Notes: generated from the sequence alone by a model not told the origin. Shown: positions 8,584 to 17,246, numbered from the stretch's first letter. The stretch: 64,000 nt of DNA from Streptantibioticus parmotrematis (GCF_019890615.1 NZ_JAINVZ010000007.1:186001-250000); one strand, 5' to 3'. Program-made: numbers and translations.

Positions 8584-10250
8584 GTGGTCACCTCACTGTG
8601 GGCAGGGGCGGTCAGCGGGGCGGTGGAGTGACCGGCCAGGTCACCAGAGCGTTGCGCCTTCCGGGAGCGGGTCGGTTGTTCGAGGCGGGAGTTCCGTGCA
8701 GCGGCGAGGAGGTCTGCGAGGTGGGCGAGTTCGGGCAGGAGGCCGGTTCCGGCGTACTGCCACTGCGAGATCACCAGGGTCGTGACCGTGTCGACGCGTC
8801 GCCCGCTCTCTGTGTGCCGATCGCTGGGGTGGCCGGCATTGGGGTCGGTGTGACCGGCGGGCAGGTCAGCGCGGTCAGTGCGGTCGCTGTGCTGGTCAGT
8901 GACTGGCTGGCCCACGCCAGCCTGCTCTTGGGCGTCGTCTTGGCGGGTGCGCCAGGCGGTGCGTTCGGCGCGGAGCTGGGTGAGGGTGGTGGAGTAGTGG
9001 CGGGTGCGGGTGGAGAAGTGGCCTCGGAAGCCGAGCGTGTGGGCCCACTGCCGCAGGCGGAGGTGGGCGTGCTCAGGGCGGACACCGAGGTGCCAGGCGG
9101 TGCGGATCATGCGGCGGGCGTGGTCGGTGAGGTCGTGCTGGGCGAGTTCGGCCAGGAAGCGCAGTCGGCGGTCGAGGGTGCCGGTGGTGGTCTCGGCTCC
9201 CTTGGTGGCGTACTTGGCGATGTAGGCGGCGACGTGCCGGTCGGTGACGGGAGCACTGTCGGTGAAGTCGGTGCTGCGGATCGCGCGGACGTCGATCTGC
9301 CGCCCGAACCGGAACACCGCGAACTCCGACGGCTGTACCCCATCGGTCGCCCCGGTGCCGAGGAGACGTTGAGGTTGAACACGGGTCCGCTTCGCAGCGG
9401 CGCGGACGGCGTGGTCGAGGAGCCCAGTGGTGGCCCAGTCGGGCGGGGCGCTGTTGGGGCCGGTGGGTCCGTCGATGCGGATGACGGTGTGGAAGTGGAT
9501 CTGGCCGCGCTTCTGGTACTCAGCGACCTTGGCGTACGACAGGGTCGCGTGGTGGCGCAGGGTGCGCTGGGTCAGTCCGGCGGCGTGGGCGATCTCGCGG
9601 CGCAGATGGGTGGTGAATCGGGCCCACAGGGCGGGGGCGTGGGCGTTCCACAGAACCGCCCCGGTGTAGTCGTACCTTCCCGGGTTCAGCGGCGTCCCGA
9701 GCAGCGGGTCGCCGTCGCTGTGCCGGGCTCCGCACGCGCACGGAGACGCGCCGGGTTGGTTGTGGACGGGGCCGAAGCCGGGGGCGGTCAGGGTCGCGAA
9801 GACGCGCGGGTGGCTGGCGACGCTGGTCGGAACCGTCTTGCCGCCGCGCAGTCCGGCGGCGATGAGCTGGTAGGTGTCGTACCGGTAGACATTCGAGCAG
9901 GAGCGGCAGCGGGTGGCGCGGCGGTTGCCGCAGCGCAGCAGGAGTTCGCCGGCCGGGAGGTGGCGGGTGTCGAGGTGGTCGAGGATCTGGCCGGTGGCGG
10001 CATTGAGGCGGGTGCGGTGTCCGGTCATCCGGATCGGGCGGGCGCAGCCGCCGAGTGAGCCGATCTGCCGGGCCAGGGGTGCGAGGTGTCCGGCGGCGGC
10101 GAGCTTGGCCAGCTTGGCGGTCAGCCGCGCCCGGCGTTCCAGTGCCGAGCCCCTGTTCACGGACATGTCGGCGCTGCTGGTGAGCGACGGTGCCGCGAAC
10201 GCTGCGCTGGCGGGAGTGGCGGTGGTGGGGAGTTGGAGCTGTGCGGGCAT
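8580..10250 (-). CDS. Rolling-circle replication initiator (RepSA-like)
   Basis: A 556-aa protein of the actinomycete integrative-element initiator family. A Cys-rich knuckle lies near residues 105-122 (LLRCGNRRATRCRSCSN). A HUH motif sits in 'GQIHFHTVIRID' (two His around one hydrophobic residue), and a likely nicking Tyr in 'AAYIAKYATKG'. These features are those of single-strand nickases that start rolling-circle replication of the excised circle. The acidic, low-complexity part (about 440-500) and a basic C-terminal tail follow. The gene is intact although int is broken, so the element may retain autonomous replication capacity but not integration. Confidence 0.85.
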   Translation of the reverse strand: MPAQLQLPTTATPASAAFAAPSLTSSADMSVNRGSALERRARLTAKLAKLAAAGHLAPLARQIGSLGGCARPIRMTGHRTRLNAATGQILDHLDTRHLPAGELLLRCGNRRATRCRSCSNVYRYDTYQLIAAGLRGGKTVPTSVASHPRVFATLTAPGFGPVHNQPGASPCACGARHSDGDPLLGTPLNPGRYDYTGAVLWNAHAPALWARFTTHLRREIAHAAGLTQRTLRHHATLSYAKVAEYQKRGQIHFHTVIRIDGPTGPNSAPPDWATTGLLDHAVRAAAKRTRVQPQRLLGTGATDGVQPSEFAVFRFGRQIDVRAIRSTDFTDSAPVTDRHVAAYIAKYATKGAETTTGTLDRRLRFLAELAQHDLTDHARRMIRTAWHLGVRPEHAHLRLRQWAHTLGFRGHFSTRTRHYSTTLTQLRAERTAWRTRQDDAQEQAGVGQPVTDQHSDRTDRADLPAGHTDPNAGHPSDRHTESGRRVDTVTTLVISQWQYAGTGLLPELAHLADLLAAARNSRLEQPTRSRKAQRSGDLAGHSTAPLTAPAHSEVTT

Positions 10251-10559
10251 GAGGACAGACCTCCGGCAGGAGTCGGGAGAAGAGGAGTGGCGGCTGAGGG
10301 GCGACCCGGGTGGTCAGCGCGCAGGGGCACGGCGCGCCTGGCAGCGGGCGCGGATGGTGGGCCGGGGACGTCTGGCCTGGTCAGCGGTGGTGTTCACCAG
10401 CGGTGCGTGAAGGTAGCATCGCTTCAAGCGCGCATTCAAGTGCATCCCTCCTCATCTGTTTCGGTGGCCGGTGGGGACGCGAGTACTGTGGCCCCGGTCT
10501 TCCGTTTTGGACGGGCCGGACTTCGGTGATAGTGGCGCGGAGAGAGCGGGTGACCTGCG
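10251..10559. promoter_or_regulatory. Divergent rep/GntR intergenic region
   Basis: This 309-nt region contains no convincing gene. It must hold the promoters for rep (minus) and the GntR gene (plus). Two direct TTCAAG hexamers 12 nt apart (10423 and 10435) within CGCTTCAAGCGCGCATTCAA are the clearest operator-like feature. Confidence 0.4.
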
Positions 10560-10982
10560 GTGACTGTGGGACGGCGGGGGCGTAGACCGGCGGGCAGCGC
10601 GGTGCTTCTGACCTTTGAGGTCATCGCCGAGGCCCTGCGGGAGCGCATCCGCTCGGGCGGGCTGAAGCCGGGTGACGCGTTGCCGACGCAGGCCGTGTTG
10701 ATGGCGGAGTTCGGGGCCTCCAGCCTGTCCGTGCAGAAGGCCATGGCCCTCCTGAAGCGGGACGGCTACGCGATCTCCCGCCCCGGCAAGGGAGCCTTCG
10801 TCGCCCACCCCGACGCCGACGGCGACTCAGGTGACGGGGCGACGGGGGACGCGCCCGTCGGCGGGACGGCGGGACGCGTTGAGGCGCTGGAGCTGGCACT
10901 GGCCGAGGCGCTTGATCAGCTCACCAGCCTGCGTGCCCGCGTCGAAGCACTTGAAGCGGGCGGGACCGAGCGAGGCCGCTGA
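10560..10982 (+). CDS. GntR-family regulator of the integrative element
   Basis: A 140-aa protein with GTG start. Residues about 15-80 form a GntR winged helix-turn-helix ('IAEALRERIRSGGLKPGDALPTQ', 'FGASSLSVQKAMALLKRDGY', 'ISRPGKGAFVA'). The usual effector domain is absent; an acidic Gly/Asp linker and a short C-terminal coiled coil (VEALELALAEALDQL) replace it, so it probably dimerises through the coiled coil. KorSA-type repressors of pSAM2 have a similar job next to rep, and this gene is divergent from rep, so control of replication is the likely role. Confidence 0.8.
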   Translation: MTVGRRGRRPAGSAVLLTFEVIAEALRERIRSGGLKPGDALPTQAVLMAEFGASSLSVQKAMALLKRDGYAISRPGKGAFVAHPDADGDSGDGATGDAPVGGTAGRVEALELALAEALDQLTSLRARVEALEAGGTERGR

Positions 10983-11029
10983 CCCGTCGGCCCCTGGATG
11001 TTCAGGGCCGGGGGGGGTGTGCGTCCAGA

Positions 11030-11110
11030 TTTTCTCTACGAGGTTCTAGAAAGCCAGGTCACATGCTGGACATCGGGGGAATCGCATCGATGCTGCGGGG
11101 CTACGAGTGA
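11030..11110 (+). pseudogene. Possible toxin C-terminal tail (fragment)
   Basis: One frame reads '...PGHMLDIGGIASMLRGYE' and stops at 11108-11110, 9 nt before the GTG of the next small gene. This is the spacing seen between toxin and immunity genes. No start or upstream domain exists, because the integrative element's end lies immediately upstream. It is a short fragment and could be chance. Confidence 0.35.
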
Positions 11111-11119
11111 GGGGTAGGA

Positions 11120-11362
11120 GTGGATATTGAGCTGTTGATGGAGCGCCTTGGAAAGTCTGGCGTTACCATGATTCTCAAAGTGGATCACGAGAGGATGCAG
11201 GCCGAGGAGAACCCCTGGACGCTGGTAATGTCCGGCCCAGGCTTGGGCGAGAGTAGTCTTATCCGCACGGATGCGTCGAGCCTCAAGGATTGTCTTGATT
11301 ATGGCCTTCGAGAGCTGCGCTCCCATCCAGGAGAATGGGATTGGGTCGACCAATATAATTAG
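11120..11362 (+). CDS. Small orphan immunity-like protein
   Basis: An 80-aa acidic protein with GTG start, preceded by a GGGGTAGGA ribosome site. It contains 'WTLVMSGPGLGESSLIRTDASSLKDCLDYGLRE' and ends in 'HPGEWDWVDQYN'. It resembles small immunity proteins of polymorphic toxin arrays, has low GC for this window, and is followed by a hairpin closely related to the one behind the first immunity gene. The family is not recognised with certainty. Confidence 0.6.
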   Translation: MDIELLMERLGKSGVTMILKVDHERMQAEENPWTLVMSGPGLGESSLIRTDASSLKDCLDYGLRELRSHPGEWDWVDQYN

Positions 11363-11370
11363 GAATCACC

Positions 11371-11403
11371 GTGGCCCCGCCGGATGCGTTCCGGTGGGGC
11401 CAC
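11371..11403 (+). terminator. Hairpin terminator, sister of the 7022 hairpin
   Basis: A 13-bp stem (11371-11383 with 11391-11403, one G-T pair) and 7-nt loop, 8 nt past the stop of the small gene. The sequence around the loop (CCGGATGC) is shared with the hairpin at 7022-7055. Confidence 0.65.
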
Positions 11404-11404
11404 T

Positions 11405-11450
11405 GGGGTGTCTGGCGGCAGTAGGTGACCGCAACGTCAGCGGATGGGTG
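11405..11450. repeat. Right copy of 46-bp imperfect direct repeat; candidate att site
   Basis: Matches 7056-7101 at 38 of 46 positions in the same orientation and with the same spacing behind a related hairpin. The preceding hairpins are alike too, so either this is attR or both copies descend from duplicated cassette ends. Confidence 0.45.
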
Positions 11451-11776
11451 TCGTACAAAGGGGCGAACGGCGACCTGAAACTCATGATGGACAATAACCC
11501 TGGACTCGGGCCGCCGCTCCGTGGTAAGCAGATTTTTGCAGACGCGATGGCCCACTCCGGCGATCGTGTGAAGTCTGTACAGGGGTACTGGCGCTATAGC
11601 GAAAATTTGGCAGCCCTCAACGGCGCCGCCTCCAGCGGTGGGGGGTTTGGGGGATGCGCGAGAGGTACGTGGACCGGCGAGCTGCTGACTTCGGGTTCAC
11701 CCGAGTAAAGATTGTTCAGGCAGGCGAGGGTGTTGATGGATGTAAGGTCGTATCGGCTCTGTTCGGGCGAGAGTGA
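11447..11776 (+). pseudogene. Frameshifted orphan toxin C-terminal domain
   Basis: One frame gives 'GANGDLKLMMDNNPGLGPPL', 'IFADAMAHSGDRVKSVQGYW' and 'ENLAALNG', then degrades in a G-rich stretch near 11640-11660. A second frame, entered at about 11674, gives 'RAADFGFTRVKIVQAGEG' and 'CKVVSALFGRE', stopping at 11774. Joining them as TWTG-RAADFGF makes a plausible toxin tip. It lacks a start, a HINT domain and an RHS shell, and sits 6 nt before a small gene. I read it as a displaced, decayed toxin cassette; the biochemical class is not recognised. Confidence 0.6.
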
Positions 11777-11782
11777 TGTCGA

Positions 11783-12016
11783 ATGAGTAGCGCACGCATG
11801 GTCCTTTTGGGGAAGGCTAAAGAGCAGGATTGTCCACCGCTGGTCGCGATTCGGAAAATCAGAGAAGCGGGACTGTTCGAGGTCGGCAGGGAGTTCAATA
11901 TCGCTGTTGACTTGAAGACGGTGTACGGGCTGACCCCCCAACAGCTGCATGACGTCGTCGGGTGGTTCAGAGGCGTAGTTTCGGACGAAGACCTTGAGGA
12001 GACATTTCCAGAATGA
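11783..12016 (+). CDS. Probable immunity protein paired with decayed toxin cassette
   Basis: A 77-aa protein with ATG start and a GAGAG ribosome site, 6 nt after the decayed toxin tail. It contains 'VAIRKIREAGLFEVGREFNI' and 'YGLTPQQLHDVVGWFRGVVSDEDLEETFPE'. It is small, acidic at its C-terminus and soluble. The pairing with the fragment upstream suggests an immunity gene kept after its toxin decayed, which would protect against kin that still deliver the toxin. Confidence 0.6.
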   Translation: MSSARMVLLGKAKEQDCPPLVAIRKIREAGLFEVGREFNIAVDLKTVYGLTPQQLHDVVGWFRGVVSDEDLEETFPE

Positions 12017-12372
12017 TCGACGTCCTTGAGCCTGGTATCGACGCTTGTGCTTCGGGTTCGAATCGCCGCCCTCGCCTGCGCCTGCAGCCTAAGGTGTAGA
12101 CGTCGCGGGGAGGCCGACGCTCGGGGTTGGCCCGCGATGCGGGGATGCGGGACTGAGGTCCTGGAAACCTTCCTGCGCAGGAAGGTGACGTGCGAGAGCC
12201 GTGGCCTCCGGTCCTCCTCAGCTGTCACCCATGACAGCTGAGGAGGACCGGAGACCACGGCGGCCCGGGCCCGCGCGGACGGGCCGTTCACCCCCTGGGC
12301 GCCCTGTGCGCGCCAGTGCGGTCCGTCCCTCGGTCCGGCTCACCTCCGGACCGGTGCGGGCCCGGGCCCGTT
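12017..12372. other. Intergenic region with two strong inverted repeats
   Basis: There is no convincing gene between the last immunity-like gene (plus) and the 3' end of the beta-glucosidase gene (minus). The region holds a perfect 20-bp palindrome at 12167-12186 (core CCTTCCTGCGCAGGAAGG) and a very long hairpin at 12199-12260. A GGGTTCGAATC stretch near 12052 resembles a tRNA T-arm but no tRNA body is present. Confidence 0.6.
12199..12260. terminator. Long bidirectional terminator hairpin
   Basis: The arms at 12199-12227 and 12232-12260 pair over 29 bp with one mismatch around a 4-nt loop; the inner 21 bp are perfect. It lies where plus-strand cassette genes and the minus-strand sugar operon converge, so it can stop transcription in both directions. 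Confidence 0.75.
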
Positions 12373-13767
12373 TCAGGCCGCCCGGCGTACGCGCCTGCGG
12401 TGGGCGGCGATGATCTCCGCGTAGCGCCGGCCGCTGCCCTTGACCGTGCGCGCCTGCGTCGCGTAGTCCACGTGCACCAGACCGAAGCGCTTGTCGTAGC
12501 CGTACGCCCACTCGAAGTTGTCCAGCAGCGACCACGCGAAGTAGCCGTCCAGCGGCACCCCCTTGCGCACCGCCCGCGCGCACGCCGCCACATGGGCGTC
12601 GAGGTACGCCGCGCGTTCGGGGTCGGCGACCTGGCCCTCGGGCCCCACGGTGTCCGGGTAGGCCGATCCGTTCTCGGTGATCAGGATGCGCCGGGCGCCG
12701 TACTCCCGGGTCATCCGCAGCAGCATCCGCTCCAGGCCGTCCGGCCTGACCTCCCAGTCCATCCCGGTGCGCGGCACACCGGGCAGGTAGACCTGGCGGG
12801 CGCGCGGCGGCGGGCCGGTGGGATCGTCGGCGACGACGTGGCGGAAGTAGTAGTTGAGGCCCAGCCAGTCCAGCGGCGCCGCGATCGCCTCCAAATCGCC
12901 TGCCTGGATGGGGAGTTCGACGCCGTAGAGGTCGACCATGTCCTGCGGGTAGCCCCGGCCGTGCAGCGGGTCCAGCCACCAGCGGTTGGTGTGGCCGTCC
13001 GCGCGCACCGCCGCGGCGCGGTCCGCCTCGCGGTCGGTCGCCGGTTCGCACGGGCTGAGGTTGTTGACGATGCCGATCCGCGCGCCCGGCACCTCGGCGC
13101 GCAGCGCGGCGACCGCCCTCGCGTGCCCGAGGTGCAGGTGGTATGAGGCGCGCACGGCCGCGGTGACGTCGCGCAGGCCCGGTGCCATCCGGCCTTCCAG
13201 GTGGCCGATCCACGCCGAGCACAGCGGCTCGTTGAGCGTCGCCCACTCCCGCACCCGGTCGCCCAGCGCCCGGCCCACCACGCTCGCGTACTCACCGAGG
13301 TGCTCGGCGGTCTCCCGGTGCGGCCAGCCGCCGCGATCCTGGAGGGCCTGCGGCAGGTCCCAGTGGTAGAGCGTGGCGTACGGCGTGATGCCCGCTTCCA
13401 GCAGCCCGTCCACCAAGCGGTCGTAGAAGTCGAGCCCGGCCCGGTTGACGGCGCCGGTGCCCTGGGGCAGGACGCGGGGCCAGGCGATGGAGAAACGGTA
13501 GGCGGTGATGCCCAGTTCCTTGAGCAACGCGATGTCCTGCGGCCAGCGGTGGTAGTGGTCGCAGGCGACGTCACCGGTGTCGCCGCGGTCGATCGCCCCC
13601 GGCACCCGGCAGAAGGTGTCCCAGATGGACGGCGCCCGGCCGTCCTCGTCGTGCGCGCCCTCGATCTGGTACGCGGAGGTGGCGGCGCCCCACTGGAACC
13701 CGGCGGGGAAGGCGGTCAGGTCGTCCAAGCCGTAGCCGTACTCGTCTGTCGCAACTGCCTTTGTCAC
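12373..13767 (-). CDS. GH1 beta-glucosidase
   Basis: A 464-aa cytoplasmic family 1 glycoside hydrolase of standard length. The family signature '[19 protein letters not shown]' is at 20-38, the acid/base Glu180 lies in TLNEP and the nucleophile Glu365 in ITENG. '[16 protein letters not shown]' near 415-430 completes the aglycone side. It hydrolyses cellobiose or other beta-glucosides after import. It is the last gene of the operon, 79 nt past the second permease, and there is no signal peptide, which fits intracellular hydrolysis. Confidence 0.95.
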   Translation of the reverse strand: MTKAVATDEYGYGLDDLTAFPAGFQWGAATSAYQIEGAHDEDGRAPSIWDTFCRVPGAIDRGDTGDVACDHYHRWPQDIALLKELGITAYRFSIAWPRVLPQGTGAVNRAGLDFYDRLVDGLLEAGITPYATLYHWDLPQALQDRGGWPHRETAEHLGEYASVVGRALGDRVREWATLNEPLCSAWIGHLEGRMAPGLRDVTAAVRASYHLHLGHARAVAALRAEVPGARIGIVNNLSPCEPATDREADRAAAVRADGHTNRWWLDPLHGRGYPQDMVDLYGVELPIQAGDLEAIAAPLDWLGLNYYFRHVVADDPTGPPPRARQVYLPGVPRTGMDWEVRPDGLERMLLRMTREYGARRILITENGSAYPDTVGPEGQVADPERAAYLDAHVAACARAVRKGVPLDGYFAWSLLDNFEWAYGYDKRFGLVHVDYATQARTVKGSGRRYAEIIAAHRRRVRRAA

Positions 13768-13846
13768 AACTGCCTTTCCTTGAGGGGTTGTCGGGGACGG
13801 GTCGCCGGGTGGCCCACGCCGTCGGTGACGCGGGCGCGCGGGCCGG

Positions 13847-14812
13847 TCACTTCACCGCCCCGGCCGTCAGCCCCGCCACGAGGTAGCGCTGGAGCAGCAG
13901 GAACCCGGCGACCACGGGGACGCTCACCACGAGGGAGGCGGCCATCACCTGGTTCCAGTAGACGTCGTTCTGCGTGGCATAACCCTCCAGACCCACCGCG
14001 AGGGTGCGGGTGGTGTCGTTGGTCATCACCGAGGCGAACAGCACCTCGCCCCACGCGGTCATGAACGCGTACACGCCGACTGCCACGATGCCCGGCACCG
14101 CCGCCGGGATCACCACGCGGAACAGCGCGCCCAGCGGCCCGCACCCATCGGTGAGCGCGGCCTCGTCCAGGTCGCGGGGGATGGAGTCGAAGTACCCGGC
14201 GAGCATCCAGATGGAGAACGGCAGCGAGAACGTGAGATACGTGAGGATCAGCCCGCCCCTGCTGCCGTACAGGGCGATGCCGGTGGCATTGCCGATGTTG
14301 ACGTAGAGCAGGAACAGCGGCAGCAGGAAGAGGATGCCGGGGAACATCTGCGTGGACAGCACCGTGATGGTGAACAGACGCCGGCCGCGGAACCGGTAGC
14401 GGCTGACCGCGTACGCGGCGAAGATCGCCACCGCCACCGAGCAGAGCATCGAACTGCCGCTCACGAGGAGGGAGTTGACGAAGTAGCGGGCGAGCGGAAC
14501 GGTGTGCCAGATGTCCACGTAGGGGCGCAGGGTGAGCGCGTGCGGTATCCAGTCGAAGCGGCCCTGCACCTCGCCCAGCGACTTCAGCGAGGAACTGAGC
14601 ATCACGTAGACCGGCACCAGCGCGAACGCGGTGAGCGCGGTGAGCACCACCCGGCGCGTCCAGACGAAGGCACGCGGCGCCGCCATGGGCGACCTCGGCC
14701 GGGCGGACCTCGACGACCTCGCCCGCCCGGCCCGCTCCTCGCCGGATCTCGTCCGCCCGGCCCGCGACGAATTCGGCGGGCCGCTCATCGGCGGCCTGGA
14801 AACCTCAGCCAT
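13847..14812 (-). CDS. Sugar ABC transporter permease (MalG/CebG type)
   Basis: A 321-aa inner-membrane protein with about six transmembrane helices after a basic, disordered N-terminus (about 1-45, rich in Arg/Ser/Pro). The cytoplasmic coupling motif '[20 protein letters not shown]' is the EAA loop that contacts the ATPase. Its start overlaps the upstream permease by 8 nt. No ATPase gene is in the operon; as with other Streptomyces CUT1 importers, a shared MsiK-type ATPase encoded elsewhere is expected. Confidence 0.92.
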   Translation of the reverse strand: MAEVSRPPMSGPPNSSRAGRTRSGEERAGRARSSRSARPRSPMAAPRAFVWTRRVVLTALTAFALVPVYVMLSSSLKSLGEVQGRFDWIPHALTLRPYVDIWHTVPLARYFVNSLLVSGSSMLCSVAVAIFAAYAVSRYRFRGRRLFTITVLSTQMFPGILFLLPLFLLYVNIGNATGIALYGSRGGLILTYLTFSLPFSIWMLAGYFDSIPRDLDEAALTDGCGPLGALFRVVIPAAVPGIVAVGVYAFMTAWGEVLFASVMTNDTTRTLAVGLEGYATQNDVYWNQVMAASLVVSVPVVAGFLLLQRYLVAGLTAGAVK

Positions 14813-15785
14813 CGGTGTCCCTCCCGCGCGTCGCGACCAGGTAGCCCGCCGTCACCAGCAGCAGGAACAGCAGCAGCAGGACGGACATCGCCGAGCCCGA
14901 GCCGAAGTTCCAGTTGACGAACGACGACTGGTAGATGTGGATGGAGACCAGGTCGGCGGCGGGCGGCGCGGAGCCGCCGAACAACACGTACGGCGTGTTG
15001 AAGTCGTTGAACGTCCACAGGAACAGCACGAGCACCAGCACCTGGTTGACCGGGCGCAGCGACGGCAGTGTGATGCGGCGGACGCGCTGCCAGATCCCGG
15101 CGCCGTCCATCGCCGCCGCCTCGTACAGCTCACGTGGGATGTTCTGCAGCCCTGCGGTCAGGCACAGGAACGCGAACGGCCAGTTGCGCCACACCGACAC
15201 CGTCAGCAGCGCGACGAAGCTGTGCGGGCCGATCAGCCAGAACGGCCGGCCGGACGTCAGGTGCAGCTGGTCGTGGAGCACGTGGTTCACCAGGCCGTTG
15301 TCCTGCTGGAACATGAACGCCCAGGTGATCACGGCGGCGTACACCGGCAGCGCGTACGGTACGAGGAACACCCCGCGCAGCAGTCCGCGCCCGCGGAACG
15401 GGTCCTGGGTCAGGACCGCCGCCGCCGTGCCCAGCAGCCACGACAATCCCACCGACAGTACGGTGAACGCGCACGTCACCCAGAACGAGTGCAGCAGCGC
15501 CGAGCCGATCGCGGCGTGGAAGTCCACCGCCACGCGGTAGTTGCCCAGGCCCGTCCAGGGCGCCGAGCCCCAGTCGCGGATGAAGAACTGGGTGAGCTGC
15601 TTGAAGCTCATCACGACCCCGACCACCATCGGGATCAGGTGCACCAGCAGTTCCAGCACCAGCGCGGGCACCAGCAGCAGGTACGGCAGCGCGCCGCGCC
15701 GGGGCCGCAGCCGGGAGCGCAGGGTGCCGCGCGGGGGCCGGTCCGCCGTGCCGCCGGGCGGACGCCTCTCCAGGATCGCCGTCAT
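14805..15785 (-). CDS. Sugar ABC transporter permease (MalF/CebF type)
   Basis: A 326-aa inner-membrane permease with about six helices; a basic leader of about 30 residues (RPPGGTADRPPRGTLRSR) precedes the first helix (LPYLLLVPALVLELLVHLIP). The EAA coupling loop is 'YEAAAMDGAGIWQRVRRITL'. It forms the heterodimeric channel with the 13847-14812 product and receives substrate from the lipoprotein encoded just upstream (15-nt gap). Confidence 0.92.
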   Translation of the reverse strand: MTAILERRPPGGTADRPPRGTLRSRLRPRRGALPYLLLVPALVLELLVHLIPMVVGVVMSFKQLTQFFIRDWGSAPWTGLGNYRVAVDFHAAIGSALLHSFWVTCAFTVLSVGLSWLLGTAAAVLTQDPFRGRGLLRGVFLVPYALPVYAAVITWAFMFQQDNGLVNHVLHDQLHLTSGRPFWLIGPHSFVALLTVSVWRNWPFAFLCLTAGLQNIPRELYEAAAMDGAGIWQRVRRITLPSLRPVNQVLVLVLFLWTFNDFNTPYVLFGGSAPPAADLVSIHIYQSSFVNWNFGSGSAMSVLLLLFLLLVTAGYLVATRGRDTDG

Positions 15786-15800
15786 CGACTTGACGCCCTG

Positions 15801-17126
15801 TCAGCTCTGCGGCATCTGCTGCTGGGCCTTGGCCAGTTCGGCCTTCACCGTGGCGTCGGTGACCGGTTTGCCCGCCGCGGCGTCCGCGAACAGGTCCTTC
15901 ATCGCGGTGCCCACCAGCGTCTCGAACTGGCTCTCGTTCGGCACCTGCGGCATCGGAGCGGCGGAGTTCGCGAGAACCTGACGGAGCGTCTGCTGCTCGG
16001 GGGCGGAGAACGCGGCGTCGCTCTGCGCGGCGGTCACCGGAGGCACCGAGCCGTAGGCCGAGTTGAGGATCTGCTGCTCGGGCACGCTCGTCATGAAGTT
16101 CACGAACTTCAGCGCGCCGGAGCGGTTGTGGGTGTTGGCGAAGACCGCCATGTTGATGCCGGCCACCATCGAGTCGGTCTTCGCCGTGCCCGTGGGATTC
16201 GCGGTCTGGAACGGCACGGGGGCCACGCCGTAGGCGGACGCGTCCATGCCGTGCGCCTTCAGCGAACTGCCCGCCGCCTGCCACAGCAGCATGGCGGCCT
16301 TGCCGGTGGCGAAGTCCGTCACCGACTGGTTGGCGGAGTACTCGGCGTCGCCGGGGGCCACGATGTGGTCGGCGGCCATGAAGTCGATGTACTGCTTGAC
16401 CGCGGCGACCGCCTGCGGCGTGGTGAACTGCGGCTTGCCGGAGGAGTCGAAGAAGTCCGCGCCGTGCTGCTCGCCGAGGACGAAGGCGTGGTGGGCGTTC
16501 TCCGCGAGGCTGGAGCCCTCCTCGGCCAGGCCGTAATGGCCGTCGCCGGTGAGCTTCTTCCCGTCGGCCACCAGTTGGTCCCAGGTGGTGGGCGGCGCGG
16601 AGATGCCCGCCTGCTGGAAAAGCTTCTTGTTGTAGTAGAGCGCGTACGACAGGGAGTAGAGCGGGACCGCCGCCGGGTCCTTGCCCGCGGCGCCGGTCGC
16701 GGCCAGCGCGGACGCGGTGAACTTGTCCTTGCCGCCGACCGCCGCGAAGTTGCTCGCGTTGAACGGCAGCAGCGCGCCGGTGGCCTGGAGCGAGGCCGAC
16801 CAGGTGTTGCCGATGTTGAGCACGTCGGGGCCCTGGCCGGAGGAGGTGGCCGCGAGGATCCGGTTGAGCAGGTCGGACCAGGGGATGACCTCCAGCTTGA
16901 CCTTGATGCCGGTCTGCTTCGTGAACTTGGCCAGCTCGGGCCCGAGCACCTTCTGGTCGACGCCGATGTTGGCGCCCTGGTTGCTCGCCCAGTACGTGAG
17001 CGTCTTCGGGCTGGAGTCGTCACCGCCGCCCGTGGTGTTGCCGCCTCCGCAGGCGGTGGCGGTCGCGGCGAGGGCGAGGACGGCTGCGGTGGCGCTGAGC
17101 GTGCGGGAGGCCTTGAGGATCGGCAC
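15801..17126 (-). CDS. Sugar-binding lipoprotein of ABC importer (CUT1)
   Basis: A 441-aa extracytoplasmic solute-binding protein. A signal peptide with a lipobox ending at Cys26 (ATATACGGG) is followed by a Gly/Ser-rich spacer. The mature part has the family pattern of MalE-like proteins (LTYWASNQG, 'IKVKLEVIPWSDLLNRI', 'GKAAMLLWQAAGS'). It is the first gene of the minus-strand operon, transcribed from the promoter region shared with the ROK regulator. The sugar is inferred to be a beta-glucoside from the GH1 partner. Confidence 0.93.
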   Translation of the reverse strand: MPILKASRTLSATAAVLALAATATACGGGNTTGGGDDSSPKTLTYWASNQGANIGVDQKVLGPELAKFTKQTGIKVKLEVIPWSDLLNRILAATSSGQGPDVLNIGNTWSASLQATGALLPFNASNFAAVGGKDKFTASALAATGAAGKDPAAVPLYSLSYALYYNKKLFQQAGISAPPTTWDQLVADGKKLTGDGHYGLAEEGSSLAENAHHAFVLGEQHGADFFDSSGKPQFTTPQAVAAVKQYIDFMAADHIVAPGDAEYSANQSVTDFATGKAAMLLWQAAGSSLKAHGMDASAYGVAPVPFQTANPTGTAKTDSMVAGINMAVFANTHNRSGALKFVNFMTSVPEQQILNSAYGSVPPVTAAQSDAAFSAPEQQTLRQVLANSAAPMPQVPNESQFETLVGTAMKDLFADAAAGKPVTDATVKAELAKAQQQMPQS

Positions 17127-17207
17127 GGCGGACCCCTCTCTGGGGGGCGGACACGGCGGGTTCGTAAGGCGCGTGGGCTCAGTGGTCGCGTTCGGGAAGT
17201 GAACGCC

Positions 17208-17246
17208 TTCACGCCTTAATTCAAGTCGTGATTTAAACTGCGTGAA
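17208..17246. promoter_or_regulatory. Operator-like inverted repeat in sugar operon/ROK divergent promoter
   Basis: TTCACGC (17208-17214) and GCGTGAA (17240-17246) are perfect inverted copies flanking an AT-rich core with TTAATTCAAG and GATTTAAAC. It is the most AT-rich spot of the 197-nt divergent gap and is the natural binding site for the ROK repressor encoded next door. Confidence 0.6.

Larger units (their letters stand above)
7056..11450. mobile_element. Small pSAM2-like integrative element (AICE remnant)
   Basis: Gene order on the minus strand is rep, xis, int with GTGA and ATGA overlaps, and a divergent GntR regulator. This is the replication-excision-integration module of actinomycete integrative and conjugative elements. 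No FtsK-like transfer protein, Spd protein or relaxase-type transfer gene is present, so it cannot be a complete conjugative element. The outer limits are uncertain: they are either the 46-bp repeats at 7056 and 11405, or a right end near 11000-11050 where a toxin tail resumes. The integrase is frameshifted, so the element is probably fixed. Confidence 0.65.

Noticed and set aside
12040-12075. tRNA-like GGGTTCGAATC at about 12052
   Set aside because: It resembles a T-arm, but no acceptor, D-arm or anticodon arm could be drawn around it, so no tRNA or tRNA remnant is annotated.
14631-17219. 862-codon open frame on the plus strand across the sugar permease and binding-protein genes
   Set aside because: It lies antisense to three well-recognised genes, is rich in Arg/His/Gln and shows no domain; it is a shadow of the high-GC reading frame.
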